Position numbers and translations under genes: made by a program. Positions 27,976 to 34,986 of a stretch of 64,000 bases of DNA are shown piece after piece. The DNA is from Acidobacteriota bacterium (GTDB taxonomy: Bacteria > Acidobacteriota > Terriglobia > Acidiferrales > UBA7541), in the NCBI GenBank assembly GCA_003223245.1, contig QHYI01000131.1:1-64000 (forward strand), in the 5' to 3' direction. Positions within the stretch are counted from its first letter, which is position 1, and every line of letters begins with the position of its first letter. The notes below the pieces were generated by a model. That model saw nothing but the letters and a program-made list of their open reading frames with translations, made no database searches and was not told the DNA's origin.

Positions 27976-28980
27976 ATGCCCATCAAGGTCGGCATTAACG
28001 GCTTCGGCCGTATTGGACGCAACATCATGCGGACGGCGATCGACGACAAGGATATTCAGTTCGTCGCGGTGAACGACATCACGGACGCCAAAACGCTCGC
28101 GCATCTGCTGAAATACGATTCCGTGCTCGGCAATCTGCCGCATAAGGTGACCCACACGGAAGACAGCATCTCGGTAGACGGCAAAACCTTCAGGGTATTC
28201 CGCACGAAGGACCCTGCGGAGCTCGACTGGGCTTCGGTTGGCGCGGAAATCGTTGTTGAATCCACCGGCCTGTTCACCAGGGGCCCGGATGCCAAGAAGC
28301 ATCTGCGCCCGCCCGTGAAGAAAGTCATCATCTCCGCACCCGCGGACAGTCCCGACGCCACCTTTGTCCTCGGCGTGAACGACAAGTGCTACGATCCGGC
28401 AAAGCATCACGTCATTTCTAACGCCTCCTGCACCACTAATTGCCTCGCGCCTGTCGCCAAAGTCATCCAGGACACTTTTGGTATCCAGAGCGGCACCATG
28501 ACCACCATCCACTCCTACACCAACGACCAGCGCCTGCTGGATTTGCCGCACAAAGATCTGCGTCGCGCCCGCGCGGCCGCGATCAACATGATTCCGAGCT
28601 CTACGGGCGCCGCCAAGGCTTTGCATCTCGTCATTCCCGAGCTGAAGGGCAAGCTTGACGGCTACGCCATGCGCGTTCCCACGCCGAATGTCAGCATCGT
28701 GGACCTTACCGTCTTCGTGGATAAGCCTGCGACCAAAGACTCCGTCAACGCCGCTCTTAAGGCCGCTGCAAACGGTCCGATGAAGGGCATTCTCGGTTAC
28801 ACGGAGGAAGAACTCGTTTCCGCCGACTTCAAAGGCGACTCGCATTCCTCTATTGTCGATGCCGGCTACACCAAAGTCGTCGGCGACCGTTGCCTCAAGG
28901 TTTTGGCCTGGTACGACAACGAGTGGGGCTACTCCTGCCGCTGCCGCGACCTGATCAAGCTGCTTGCGTCAAGATTCTAG
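27976..28980 (+). CDS. gap: Glyceraldehyde-3-phosphate dehydrogenase, type I
   Basis: The enzyme oxidises glyceraldehyde 3-phosphate to 1,3-bisphosphoglycerate with NAD(P) in glycolysis. The 334-residue product is the usual length. It shows the Rossmann start KVGINGFGRIGRNIMR, the catalytic Cys152 in SNASCTTNCLAP, the active-site His in TTIHSYTNDQR, and the C-terminal WYDNEWGYSCR. It leads the glycolytic cluster gap-pgk-tpiA and has a GGAGG ribosome site (27967-27971). The long leader contains palindromic repeats. Confidence 0.97.
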   Translation: MPIKVGINGFGRIGRNIMRTAIDDKDIQFVAVNDITDAKTLAHLLKYDSVLGNLPHKVTHTEDSISVDGKTFRVFRTKDPAELDWASVGAEIVVESTGLFTRGPDAKKHLRPPVKKVIISAPADSPDATFVLGVNDKCYDPAKHHVISNASCTTNCLAPVAKVIQDTFGIQSGTMTTIHSYTNDQRLLDLPHKDLRRARAAAINMIPSSTGAAKALHLVIPELKGKLDGYAMRVPTPNVSIVDLTVFVDKPATKDSVNAALKAAANGPMKGILGYTEEELVSADFKGDSHSSIVDAGYTKVVGDRCLKVLAWYDNEWGYSCRCRDLIKLLASRF

Positions 28981-28993
28981 AAAGGTCTCGGCG

Positions 28994-29125
28994 GTTCTAA
29001 GTCTTTAGCCCTCAGTTGTCAGTGCAAGACAACAGAGAATGCGAGAGGTAAGCGAACAGGAAATTATCGCTTTGTGGAGCGTTGAATACGTCTTGACTAA
29101 AAACTGACAACTGAGGACTTAGAAC
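28994..29125. repeat. Inverted repeat in the gap-pgk spacer
   Basis: The right arm 29103-29125 (ACTGACAACTGAGGACTTAG and three more bases) has its reverse complement on the left at 28994-29023, interrupted by seven extra bases (29004-29010). The arms enclose ~80 bases and the right arm ends eight bases before the pgk start. It may form a large hairpin in the gap-pgk transcript or be the ends of a small mobile element. Confidence 0.6.
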
Positions 29126-29133
29126 TTTCACTC

Positions 29134-30330
29134 ATGTCCAAGCTCACCATCAGCGACCTGGACCTCAAAGGCAAACGCGTTTTCATCCGCGTGGACTTCA
29201 ACGTTCCACTGAAGGACGCCATCGTCACCGACGACACGCGCATTCGGGAAACGCTTCCCACGCTTCGCCTCGCCATCCAAAAAGGCGCCCGCCTAGTTCT
29301 CGCTTCGCATCTTGGCCGCCCCAAGGGCGGTCCCGATCCAAAGTATTCCTTGCGGCCCGCCGCGAAGAAACTCGAAGAACTTCTCGGCAAGCCTGTGGCT
29401 TTCGCGCTCGATTGCATCGGTCCTGGCGCGGAAGGCCAGAGCAAGGCGCTGCGCGACGGCGAAGTGCTGGTCCTCGAAAACGTGCGCTTTCATCCTGAAG
29501 AAGAAAAGAACGACGAAACCTTTTCCAAACAGCTCGCTGCTCTCTGCGACGGAGTTTTCGTTTGCGATGCGTTTGGTTCCGCGCATCGCGCCCACGCGTC
29601 CGTGGTTGGCATCACGCGCTTTGTCCAACAGGCTGCCGCCGGATTGCTCATGGAAAAAGAACTAGCCTATCTCGGCAAAGCGGTCACGAACCCTGTGCGC
29701 CCCTTTGTTGCGATCCTGGGCGGCGCAAAAGTCAGCGACAAAATCGAAGTTGTCGAGAACCTGATGAAAATTGCCGATGCGATGCTCGTCGGCGGCGGCA
29801 TGGCCTACACTTTCCTCAAAGCCGATGGCCAGCCCATTGGCAAGTCCTTGGTGGAAGACGACAAACTCGAGCTCGCGCGTCGCCTACGCGAAGAAGCCCA
29901 GAAGAAGAAATTCGCGTTGCTTCTTCCCGTGGATCACGTGGTTGGCGCCGAATTCAAAGCCGACACAGCGACAAAAACCGTTGCCGTTTCTGCGACTCCC
30001 GACGGCTGGATGGGCTTGGACATCGGTCCGAAAACCATCGAAACGTATAAGCAGAAAATTGCTGGGGCGAAAACTATTGTGTGGAACGGTCCGATGGGTG
30101 TGTTCGAGATGCCCGCTTTCGCGAAAGGCACCCTGGAAATTGCCAAGGCTGTCGCTGAAGCCACGACCGGCGGGGCGACTTCGATTATCGGCGGCGGAGA
30201 TTCTGTTGCCGCCGTTCATCAATCCGGTGTAGCCAATAAAATCTCACACATTTCAACCGGTGGCGGCGCTTCCCTCGAATTTCTCGGCGGCCGCAAACTC
30301 CCCGGCGTCGAAGCTCTCACGAACAAATAA
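29134..30330 (+). CDS. pgk: Phosphoglycerate kinase
   Basis: The enzyme transfers phosphate from 1,3-bisphosphoglycerate to ADP. The 398-residue product has the expected two-domain pattern: [29 protein letters not shown]-type [27 protein letters not shown], the hinge/ATP region [11 protein letters not shown], and the C-terminal [11 protein letters not shown] and [12 protein letters not shown]. It is the middle gene of the glycolytic cluster. Its start codon has no strong ribosome site (the element ACTGACAAC.. ends just before it). Confidence 0.97.
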   Translation: MSKLTISDLDLKGKRVFIRVDFNVPLKDAIVTDDTRIRETLPTLRLAIQKGARLVLASHLGRPKGGPDPKYSLRPAAKKLEELLGKPVAFALDCIGPGAEGQSKALRDGEVLVLENVRFHPEEEKNDETFSKQLAALCDGVFVCDAFGSAHRAHASVVGITRFVQQAAAGLLMEKELAYLGKAVTNPVRPFVAILGGAKVSDKIEVVENLMKIADAMLVGGGMAYTFLKADGQPIGKSLVEDDKLELARRLREEAQKKKFALLLPVDHVVGAEFKADTATKTVAVSATPDGWMGLDIGPKTIETYKQKIAGAKTIVWNGPMGVFEMPAFAKGTLEIAKAVAEATTGGATSIIGGGDSVAAVHQSGVANKISHISTGGGASLEFLGGRKLPGVEALTNK

Positions 30331-30340
30331 TGAACGCGAC

Positions 30341-30381
30341 CCTTCTCTGCGAATCCTCTCGGTCCTCTGTGTCTCTGCGTT
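30341..30381 (+). repeat. Remnant of a CTCTGTGTCTCTGCG-type interspersed repeat
   Basis: The pgk-tpiA spacer contains a CT-rich stretch, reading on the minus strand as AACGCAGAGACACAGAGGAC and so on. Such CAGAG-rich repeats occur between genes in several phyla and give spurious peptides like NAETQRTE. I recognise the type but cannot confirm the family here. Confidence 0.45.
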
Positions 30382-30415
30382 ATCGTCTTCTTTCTTGTTC
30401 TGTTCGGAGGTTTGC

Positions 30416-31171
30416 ATGCGTCGCCGCGTGATTGCCGGCAACTGGAAAATGTTCAAGACGCAGGCGGAAACGCGCGCGTTCTTCGCGGCGTTTGCCCCGC
30501 TCGTGTCCCGCGCGAAGCACTGCGACATGGTCATCGCTCCGCCTTTCACAGCGATTCGCGCCGCCGTCGAAGCGGCGAGAAACACCGACATCGCCATCTC
30601 CGCGCAGAACCTCCACTGGGAAAAAGAAGGCGCCTTCACCGGCGAAATCTCCGCTGCGATGCTTGTCGAAGCGGGCTGCCGCTACGTCATCATAGGCCAC
30701 TCCGAGCGCCGCCAATTCTTCGGCGAGACCGACGAAAGCGTGGCTAAGAAAACCAAAGCGGCGCTTGCCGCGGGCCTCCTTCCCATTGTTTGCGTCGGTG
30801 AGACCTTAGCTCAGCGCGAGTCCGGCCAGACTCATAAGGTCTGCAAAACACAATTCCTTGATGGGCCTGGCACTCTGACGCCCGAAGAATTCTCGCGCAT
30901 CTTGATCGCTTACGAGCCGGTTTGGGCCATTGGCACGGGGCGAACTGCCACTCCGGAGATTGCCGCAGACGTTCACAAGTTTCTCCGCGAGTGCGCTGCC
31001 GAGAAATTCTCCGCCTCTCCTGCTTCTGCGTTACGCATTCTCTACGGCGGCAGCGTCAAGCCGGACAACATAAAGGGACTGATGGCGCAGGAAGAGCTGG
31101 ATGGAGCCCTGGTGGGTGGAGCGAGCCTTGACGCGAAATCCTTCGCTTCTATCGTAAATTTTGCGTCGTAA
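30416..31171 (+). CDS. tpiA: Triosephosphate isomerase
   Basis: The enzyme interconverts dihydroxyacetone phosphate and glyceraldehyde 3-phosphate. ATG 30416 gives 251 residues, the normal size; the open frame upstream (to 30260) overlaps pgk and is ignored. GGAGG at 30406-30410 fixes this start. Active-site residues are seen: Lys in GNWKM, His in IIGHSERRQFF, Glu in AYEPVWAIGTG, and the phosphate loop LYGGSVKPDN. It completes the gap-pgk-tpiA cluster. Confidence 0.97.
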   Translation: MRRRVIAGNWKMFKTQAETRAFFAAFAPLVSRAKHCDMVIAPPFTAIRAAVEAARNTDIAISAQNLHWEKEGAFTGEISAAMLVEAGCRYVIIGHSERRQFFGETDESVAKKTKAALAAGLLPIVCVGETLAQRESGQTHKVCKTQFLDGPGTLTPEEFSRILIAYEPVWAIGTGRTATPEIAADVHKFLRECAAEKFSASPASALRILYGGSVKPDNIKGLMAQEELDGALVGGASLDAKSFASIVNFAS

Positions 31172-31252
31172 ATCGCGTGGCGAATTTCATGAGCTTATTG
31201 GAAAGACCGGCAAACTGTGGAGGTTAAGTCCGGGGGCCTGTCAGCGCCTGCG

Positions 31253-31271
31253 GGCGGGCATAATTCCCGCC
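31253..31271 (+). terminator. Possible terminator after tpiA
   Basis: A 6-base GC stem (GGCGGG / CCCGCC) with a 7-base loop is followed by TTGTT. The U-run is short, so termination may be weak. Confidence 0.35.
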
Positions 31272-31353
31272 TTGTTGGCCTTGTGGTACGATTCTGGCCG
31301 AAAACGCCATTCCTGCTAAAATTGAAATGGGGACCATGCTAGAGGCAACCAAT

Positions 31354-31749
31354 ATGGCAGAAAAAGTCAAAAAGGACGAGCGCGCCTGGAAGAAACAGCT
31401 CACGCCGAACCAATACTACGTGACGCGTGAAAAAGGAACCGAGCCTCCTTTTACAGGCGAATACGAAGATACCGAAACGCCGGGAACCTACAAGTGCGTC
31501 TGCTGCGGCCAGCCTTTATTCCGTTCCGAGACCAAATATCACTCCGGCTCAGGTTGGCCCAGTTTCTACGCTCCAGCCAGCGAAGAAGCCGTCAAGGAGG
31601 AATCGGACACAAGCCACGGCATGCGCCGCGTCGAGGTGAAATGCATGCGTTGCGATGCGCACCTTGGGCACGTTTTTGATGATGGACCTCAGCCCACAGG
31701 CTTGCGCTATTGCATTAATTCCGCAGCATTACAACTGGATGAAGACTAA
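31354..31749 (+). CDS. msrB: Peptide-methionine (R)-S-oxide reductase
   Basis: MsrB reduces methionine-R-sulfoxide in damaged proteins. The 131-residue product has the zinc pairs CVCCGQ and CMRCDA, the substrate pocket motif [30 protein letters not shown] and the catalytic Cys in RYCINSAAL. The start chosen, ATG 31354, follows GAGG at 31343-31346; ATG 31327 and 31336 are in frame and would add nine or six residues. A strong terminator follows directly. Confidence 0.93.
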   Translation: MAEKVKKDERAWKKQLTPNQYYVTREKGTEPPFTGEYEDTETPGTYKCVCCGQPLFRSETKYHSGSGWPSFYAPASEEAVKEESDTSHGMRRVEVKCMRCDAHLGHVFDDGPQPTGLRYCINSAALQLDED

Positions 31750-31750
31750 A

Positions 31751-31786
31751 GAAAGCGCCCCGATTCTGATCGGGGCGCTTTCTTTT
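31751..31786 (+). terminator. Strong intrinsic terminator after msrB
   Basis: A perfect 14-base stem GAAAGCGCCCCGAT / ATCGGGGCGCTTTC with loop TCTG (31751-31782) is followed by TTTT. It starts two bases after the msrB stop. The A-rich left flank is too short to make it clearly bidirectional for the converging small gene. Confidence 0.92.
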
Positions 31787-31807
31787 GCTCAAGGGAAATC
31801 AGGAAAC

Positions 31808-32074
31808 TTAAGCTGCCGGGCAAGAACAAGCCACCATTTCTGCAATGGGGTCGCGCTCCCACACAGCAAGAAGAAGCACTTTAACGCCAGAAGGATACTT
31901 GAACACGTAGTAGGTGTGAGAGCAGCCTTCCACTTCATAAAAGCCAGGCCGGCGTGGATCGGGCCGCGACGGCGCCCCGATGGTCAAAAGCTGGCGCAAT
32001 TCCGCAACCTGCTCCTGCGAGTGGTTTCGCAGATCCTCCAATAGGGGTGCTTGTTTTGTGATGGGCATCGTCAT
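31808..32074 (-). CDS. Small hypothetical protein
   Basis: The 88-residue product starts at ATG 32074 (MTMPITKQAPLLEDL) behind GGAG, ten bases upstream. It is soluble, with an N-terminal helical half and a C-terminal beta half (GFYEVEGCSHTYYVFKYPSG, VKVLLLAVW). It ends in ACSCPAA. No family was recognised; it may be an uncharacterised acidobacterial protein. Confidence 0.5.
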   Translation of the reverse strand: MTMPITKQAPLLEDLRNHSQEQVAELRQLLTIGAPSRPDPRRPGFYEVEGCSHTYYVFKYPSGVKVLLLAVWERDPIAEMVACSCPAA

Positions 32075-32346
32075 TGTTCTGCTCCGCCACATTCCAGCTT
32101 ACCTTCTTCTCATCTATACAGACGAAAGAAACCGAAAAATGTTTCATGGGCGGCAATAATTTCTGCTCCGTCAGTAGACAATTTGGCCCGGCGTGCCCAT
32201 TTTTTGCATGGTCTATGAAAACGGCCTTTTTACGCCCCCCAAAAGCCTGGTCGCAGGCTTTGCCCACCTTAACGGCGACCAAGGCCCGTCGGATGCGGCC
32301 AGGCCCAAAAAAGTTAGTGTACTCCGCGTTCACTTTTCGATCTAGC

Positions 32347-32421
32347 GAGTCTCGCAAAACATTTCGACCATGCCCTTTGGAGTGCGCCAGCCCCGCGGCC
32401 GCTTTTCCGCCTGCTCACACG
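32347..32421 (+). repeat. Direct repeat copy 1 (~75 bases)
   Basis: Starting GAGTCTCGCAAAACATTTCG, this segment is repeated 295 bases downstream with ~6 mismatches. Inside it, GTGCGCCAGCCC..GGCCGC can form an imperfect hairpin. The short GC hairpin after TTTGGAGTGCG is a pattern I associate with dispersed acidobacterial repeats. Confidence 0.7.
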
Positions 32422-32569
32422 GCTCGTACTTTGCGATCCTCAATAAGTGCCTCACTCTTTCATCAAATCAATGCGAATCGCTCCTCGCGGACAGCAGGCA
32501 GCGCTGTGAGAAGGGCTTCGCGGAGCAGTCTCATGAGACTTCCCCCTTCTGGCAATGGAGCAGGGCCGT

Positions 32570-32598
32570 TTGACGGTTATATCGTAATACGATATATT
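32570..32598 (+). promoter_or_regulatory. Promoter with 19-bp perfect palindromic operator
   Basis: TTGACG (32570-32575), a 17-base spacer and TATATT (32593-32598) form a near-ideal sigma-70 promoter. The perfect palindrome TATATCGTAATACGATATA (32578-32596) fills the spacer and overlaps the -10. This is the classic layout of a repressor-controlled promoter. The next gene downstream is the DUF4142 gene at 32762, ~155 bases away. Confidence 0.7.
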
Positions 32599-32641
32599 TA
32601 CAGTTTGAAGGAAGTTCCATACCGATATGTCCTTTCCTACT

Positions 32642-32716
32642 GAGTCTCGCAAAATATTTCGACCATGCCCTTTGGAGTGCGCCAGCCCTGCTGCCGCTTT
32701 TCCTCCTGTTCACACC
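32642..32716 (+). repeat. Direct repeat copy 2 (~75 bases)
   Basis: Second copy of the segment at 32347-32421. Identity is high for ~75 bases and then fades. It ends ~45 bases before the DUF4142 start, between that gene and the palindromic promoter. Confidence 0.7.
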
Positions 32717-32761
32717 GCTCTGTATTTTAAGATCTCAGTAATGTCCCCAAGGAGGTCATAA

Positions 32762-33352
32762 ATGATTAAGATCGCCACGTACCTTACCGCGTTCGGCCTG
32801 TTCGGCTTTCTGGCCGTAAGCCCGGCCGCTGCCCAATCAAATACGAAACCCGGCAAAACATCAACCAGCGAAGCCACTTCATCCAAACACACGACCAAAA
32901 TGATTTCCGACGCAGCCTTCGCGCGCGAAGCCGCCGAAGGTGGCATCGCCGAGGTTAAATTGGGCCAATTGGCGGAAGAAAAGGGTTCCTCTCAGGAGGT
33001 GAAAGATTTCGGAAAGCGCATGGTTACCGACCATACCAAGGTGAACGACGAACTGAAGGCCGACGCCGCCAAGGAGAAGTTCACCCTTCCAACCGAGATG
33101 AGCAAACGGGATCAAATGGCTTACGATCGGCTTTCCAAGTTATCCGGCGCTGCCTTTGACCGCGCTTATGCTCGCGATATGGTGAGCGACCACCGCGCAG
33201 ATATCGCCGAATTCCTGAAGGAAAGCAAGAACGGCAAGCAGGAGTGGGCAAAAGACTTCGCTTCGCAGACCCTGCCCACGCTTCGTGAGCACCTGAAGCA
33301 AGCCGAGGAAGTGCTCCACGCGGTTGAGCCCGCCAAAACCAAGAAGTCCTAG
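32762..33352 (+). CDS. DUF4142 family exported protein
   Basis: The 196-residue product has a signal peptide (to ~24, SPAAAQ), a Ser/Thr/Lys linker, and a four-helix DUF4142 domain at ~45-185 (DAAFAREAAEGGIAEVKLGQ, VKDFGKRMVTDHTKVNDEL, then DHRADIAEFL). The family is ferritin-like in outline and periplasmic, with unknown function; it is often stress-associated. A perfect AAGGAGGT at 32750-32757 sets the start. The operator-like promoter at 32570 may control it. Confidence 0.85.
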   Translation: MIKIATYLTAFGLFGFLAVSPAAAQSNTKPGKTSTSEATSSKHTTKMISDAAFAREAAEGGIAEVKLGQLAEEKGSSQEVKDFGKRMVTDHTKVNDELKADAAKEKFTLPTEMSKRDQMAYDRLSKLSGAAFDRAYARDMVSDHRADIAEFLKESKNGKQEWAKDFASQTLPTLREHLKQAEEVLHAVEPAKTKKS

Positions 33353-34043
33353 CTTTGTTTGTCGGAAACGGATTCACCTGGGGCGGGTGGCCCCGCAGGC
33401 GCAGGGTGCAGCACCCACTTCGAGGACTTGGTCTGTGCCCCACCCGGCTTACACTCTTTTTATCCGGGCACTGGCGTTCCAAGAACGCTTGGCAACACGG
33501 CAAGGGTTAACCGACCGCTGCAAGAGGGCACGATATGTCGTGTTCCTGCCACCCGAAGAGCCGGCAGAGTAAAAGCGGCTCGGGCGGGCTCAGGGCGAAG
33601 CAATGCGAAGTCGACTCGCCCGTTGCTCATCGCGCCAACCGGCTCGCGGCGTTCCCCTTTGAGTTCGTGACCAAGCCCGAGCAATCCGCCAACGCTGTCT
33701 CGCACCTTCCCGCGGCGATCCGATCCGGATTGGAAGACATCGCCGGTTTCGCCGCCAGCCTCGACATGGTGTGCGACCAGGAAGCTCGCCGTGCTCATTT
33801 TCTGGACGGGCAGCGAACCCGCGCGGAATTGCGCCCAGAGCGTGCGCCGTGTCCGTGCGCTGCTCGCCCCCTAACATGGACTGCTGTTTGCGCTTGCAAA
33901 ACATGTTCGCGCACATCCCCGAGCAGCGCGATCTGCCAACGTCGAAGGGCCTTCCAAGCGAGCCTAGTTCTATTGACGCGCGCTTTATAACCGGCGACAG
34001 TACTGCTCAGGAAGATAACGTCTGCGTGGCCTAGCGCAGCTTA
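33353..34043. other. Region without a secure gene; weak ORF at 33535-33990
   Basis: A plus-strand frame 33535-33990 (151 codons) contains a credible middle part (AIRSGLEDIAGFAASLDMVC) but an unusual Cys/Arg-rich start and end. A second frame (33876-34034, MDCCLRLQNMFAHIPEQRDL) begins where the first loses sense, which would fit a frameshifted gene. No family was recognised. The first ~150 bases hold GC-rich short palindromes. Confidence 0.35.
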
Positions 34044-34571
34044 TTGAAAAAGAAAGAGAAACCGGCGAAATGGGGGCGCGCAGAGTTACCAGGCGGGGGT
34101 TCGGTGGATAGGAAGCTCGCAGAACGGAATTGCAGCGAGGCTGCTTGCCCGAGCGCCGCGGCTACTTCCCTCGATCAGCAGGCTCTTTGCCTGAAGCATT
34201 TTCTTATGCGCTGTTACGCCAAGCTGGAGGCACTCGACCCGCGCGGCGAAAAATCCAGCGAACAGCGCGCCGATTTGGCCGCCATGCGCGCCTTTATTGA
34301 GGAATGCTCGCGCTCCACGCCTTGCTTTTGCGGAACCCGCCATCTCCGCGAACCCCTACGCGAAGAAGCGCTCGGCTTCACGGCGCTTCTAACTTTCGCT
34401 TTGCTTGGTTTTTCTTGTGGCGTGCCAGCGGGACTTGAGGCTCAGTCTAAGTGCTGCCATTGTGGCGGGGAGGCTTTCCCTGCTTGGTGGTTGCGGTTAC
34501 ACAGGCCTGTGCTCCACGTCACAGCGACTGGTGCGCCCCTTCCCTCAGACTTTGCCGAGGGAGGCGGGTGA
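34044..34571 (+). CDS. Cys-rich hypothetical protein, C-terminal part doubtful
   Basis: The reliable part is the first ~115 codons: Lys-rich start, then RNCSEAACPSAAATSLDQQA with LCLKHFLMRCYAKLE, a CxxxxC..C..H arrangement like a small zinc-binding fold, and a helical segment. From ~34370 the frame reads TALLTFALLGFSCGVP and then Cys/Trp-rich residues that look unlike coding sequence, so a frameshift or earlier stop in the ancestor is possible. TTG 34044 or GTG 34101 are candidate starts. Function unknown. Confidence 0.4.
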   Translation: MKKKEKPAKWGRAELPGGGSVDRKLAERNCSEAACPSAAATSLDQQALCLKHFLMRCYAKLEALDPRGEKSSEQRADLAAMRAFIEECSRSTPCFCGTRHLREPLREEALGFTALLTFALLGFSCGVPAGLEAQSKCCHCGGEAFPAWWLRLHRPVLHVTATGAPLPSDFAEGGG

Positions 34572-34572
34572 G

Positions 34573-34986
34573 ATGGCTAAGGAAAAGAAGCACACACTCT
34601 CAAACTTAAGGGCGGAACTGGCGTTTTTGGAACTAGGCGGCTACCGTTCTCCGCAGCAGGCCGCCTGGCGGCCGCAGTTTATTTTTGAGGATTCGCCGAC
34701 GTGTTTGAACTTCCGAAACCTTGGCAAGCCGCTTCCCTGCAGCGAATGTGCGCTCATGGATTTCGTTCCCGACGGATTCAAACGGGAACGGTATCCCTGC
34801 CGGCATATTCCTCTGGATGAATCCGGCCACACTTTGGATTCGCTCTATCGCATCGCAACGGAAGAGGAAGCACACACGATTGTCGCGAATTGGCTGAAGA
34901 CCACTGTCGCGCAGTTGGAGCGCGAACCGCACGGGAAGCTCTCCGACGACGCCGCGAGCGCGCTCTTCAGCAAATCGGCTCACTAA
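34573..34986 (+). CDS. Hypothetical protein with Cys pair
   Basis: The 137-residue product starts at ATG 34573 (MAKEKKHTLSNL) after a GGAGG-like site at 34559-34563. It contains PTCLNFRNLGKPLPCSECAL and YPCRHIPLDE, a CxxC plus further Cys/His that may bind a metal. The C-terminal half is helical (VANWLKTTVAQLE). Its stop TAA overlaps the stop of the converging M28 peptidase gene. Confidence 0.6.
   Translation: MAKEKKHTLSNLRAELAFLELGGYRSPQQAAWRPQFIFEDSPTCLNFRNLGKPLPCSECALMDFVPDGFKRERYPCRHIPLDESGHTLDSLYRIATEEEAHTIVANWLKTTVAQLEREPHGKLSDDAASALFSKSAH

Larger units (their letters stand above)
32075..32761. other. Long intergenic region with repeats and an operator-like promoter
   Basis: This 687-base stretch has no convincing gene. 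It contains a duplicated ~75-base segment (32347-32421 and 32642-32716) and a promoter with a 19-base palindrome (32570-32598). The segment 32150-32345 can be read as a plausible peptide on the minus strand (GKACDQAFGGRKKAVFIDHA) but lacks a clear start. Confidence 0.5.

Noticed and set aside
31935-32357. Minus-strand frame of 140 codons reading GKACDQAFGGRKKAVFIDHA
   Set aside because: It runs through the better supported small gene at 31808-32074 in another frame, and the part upstream has no ribosome site or known domain.
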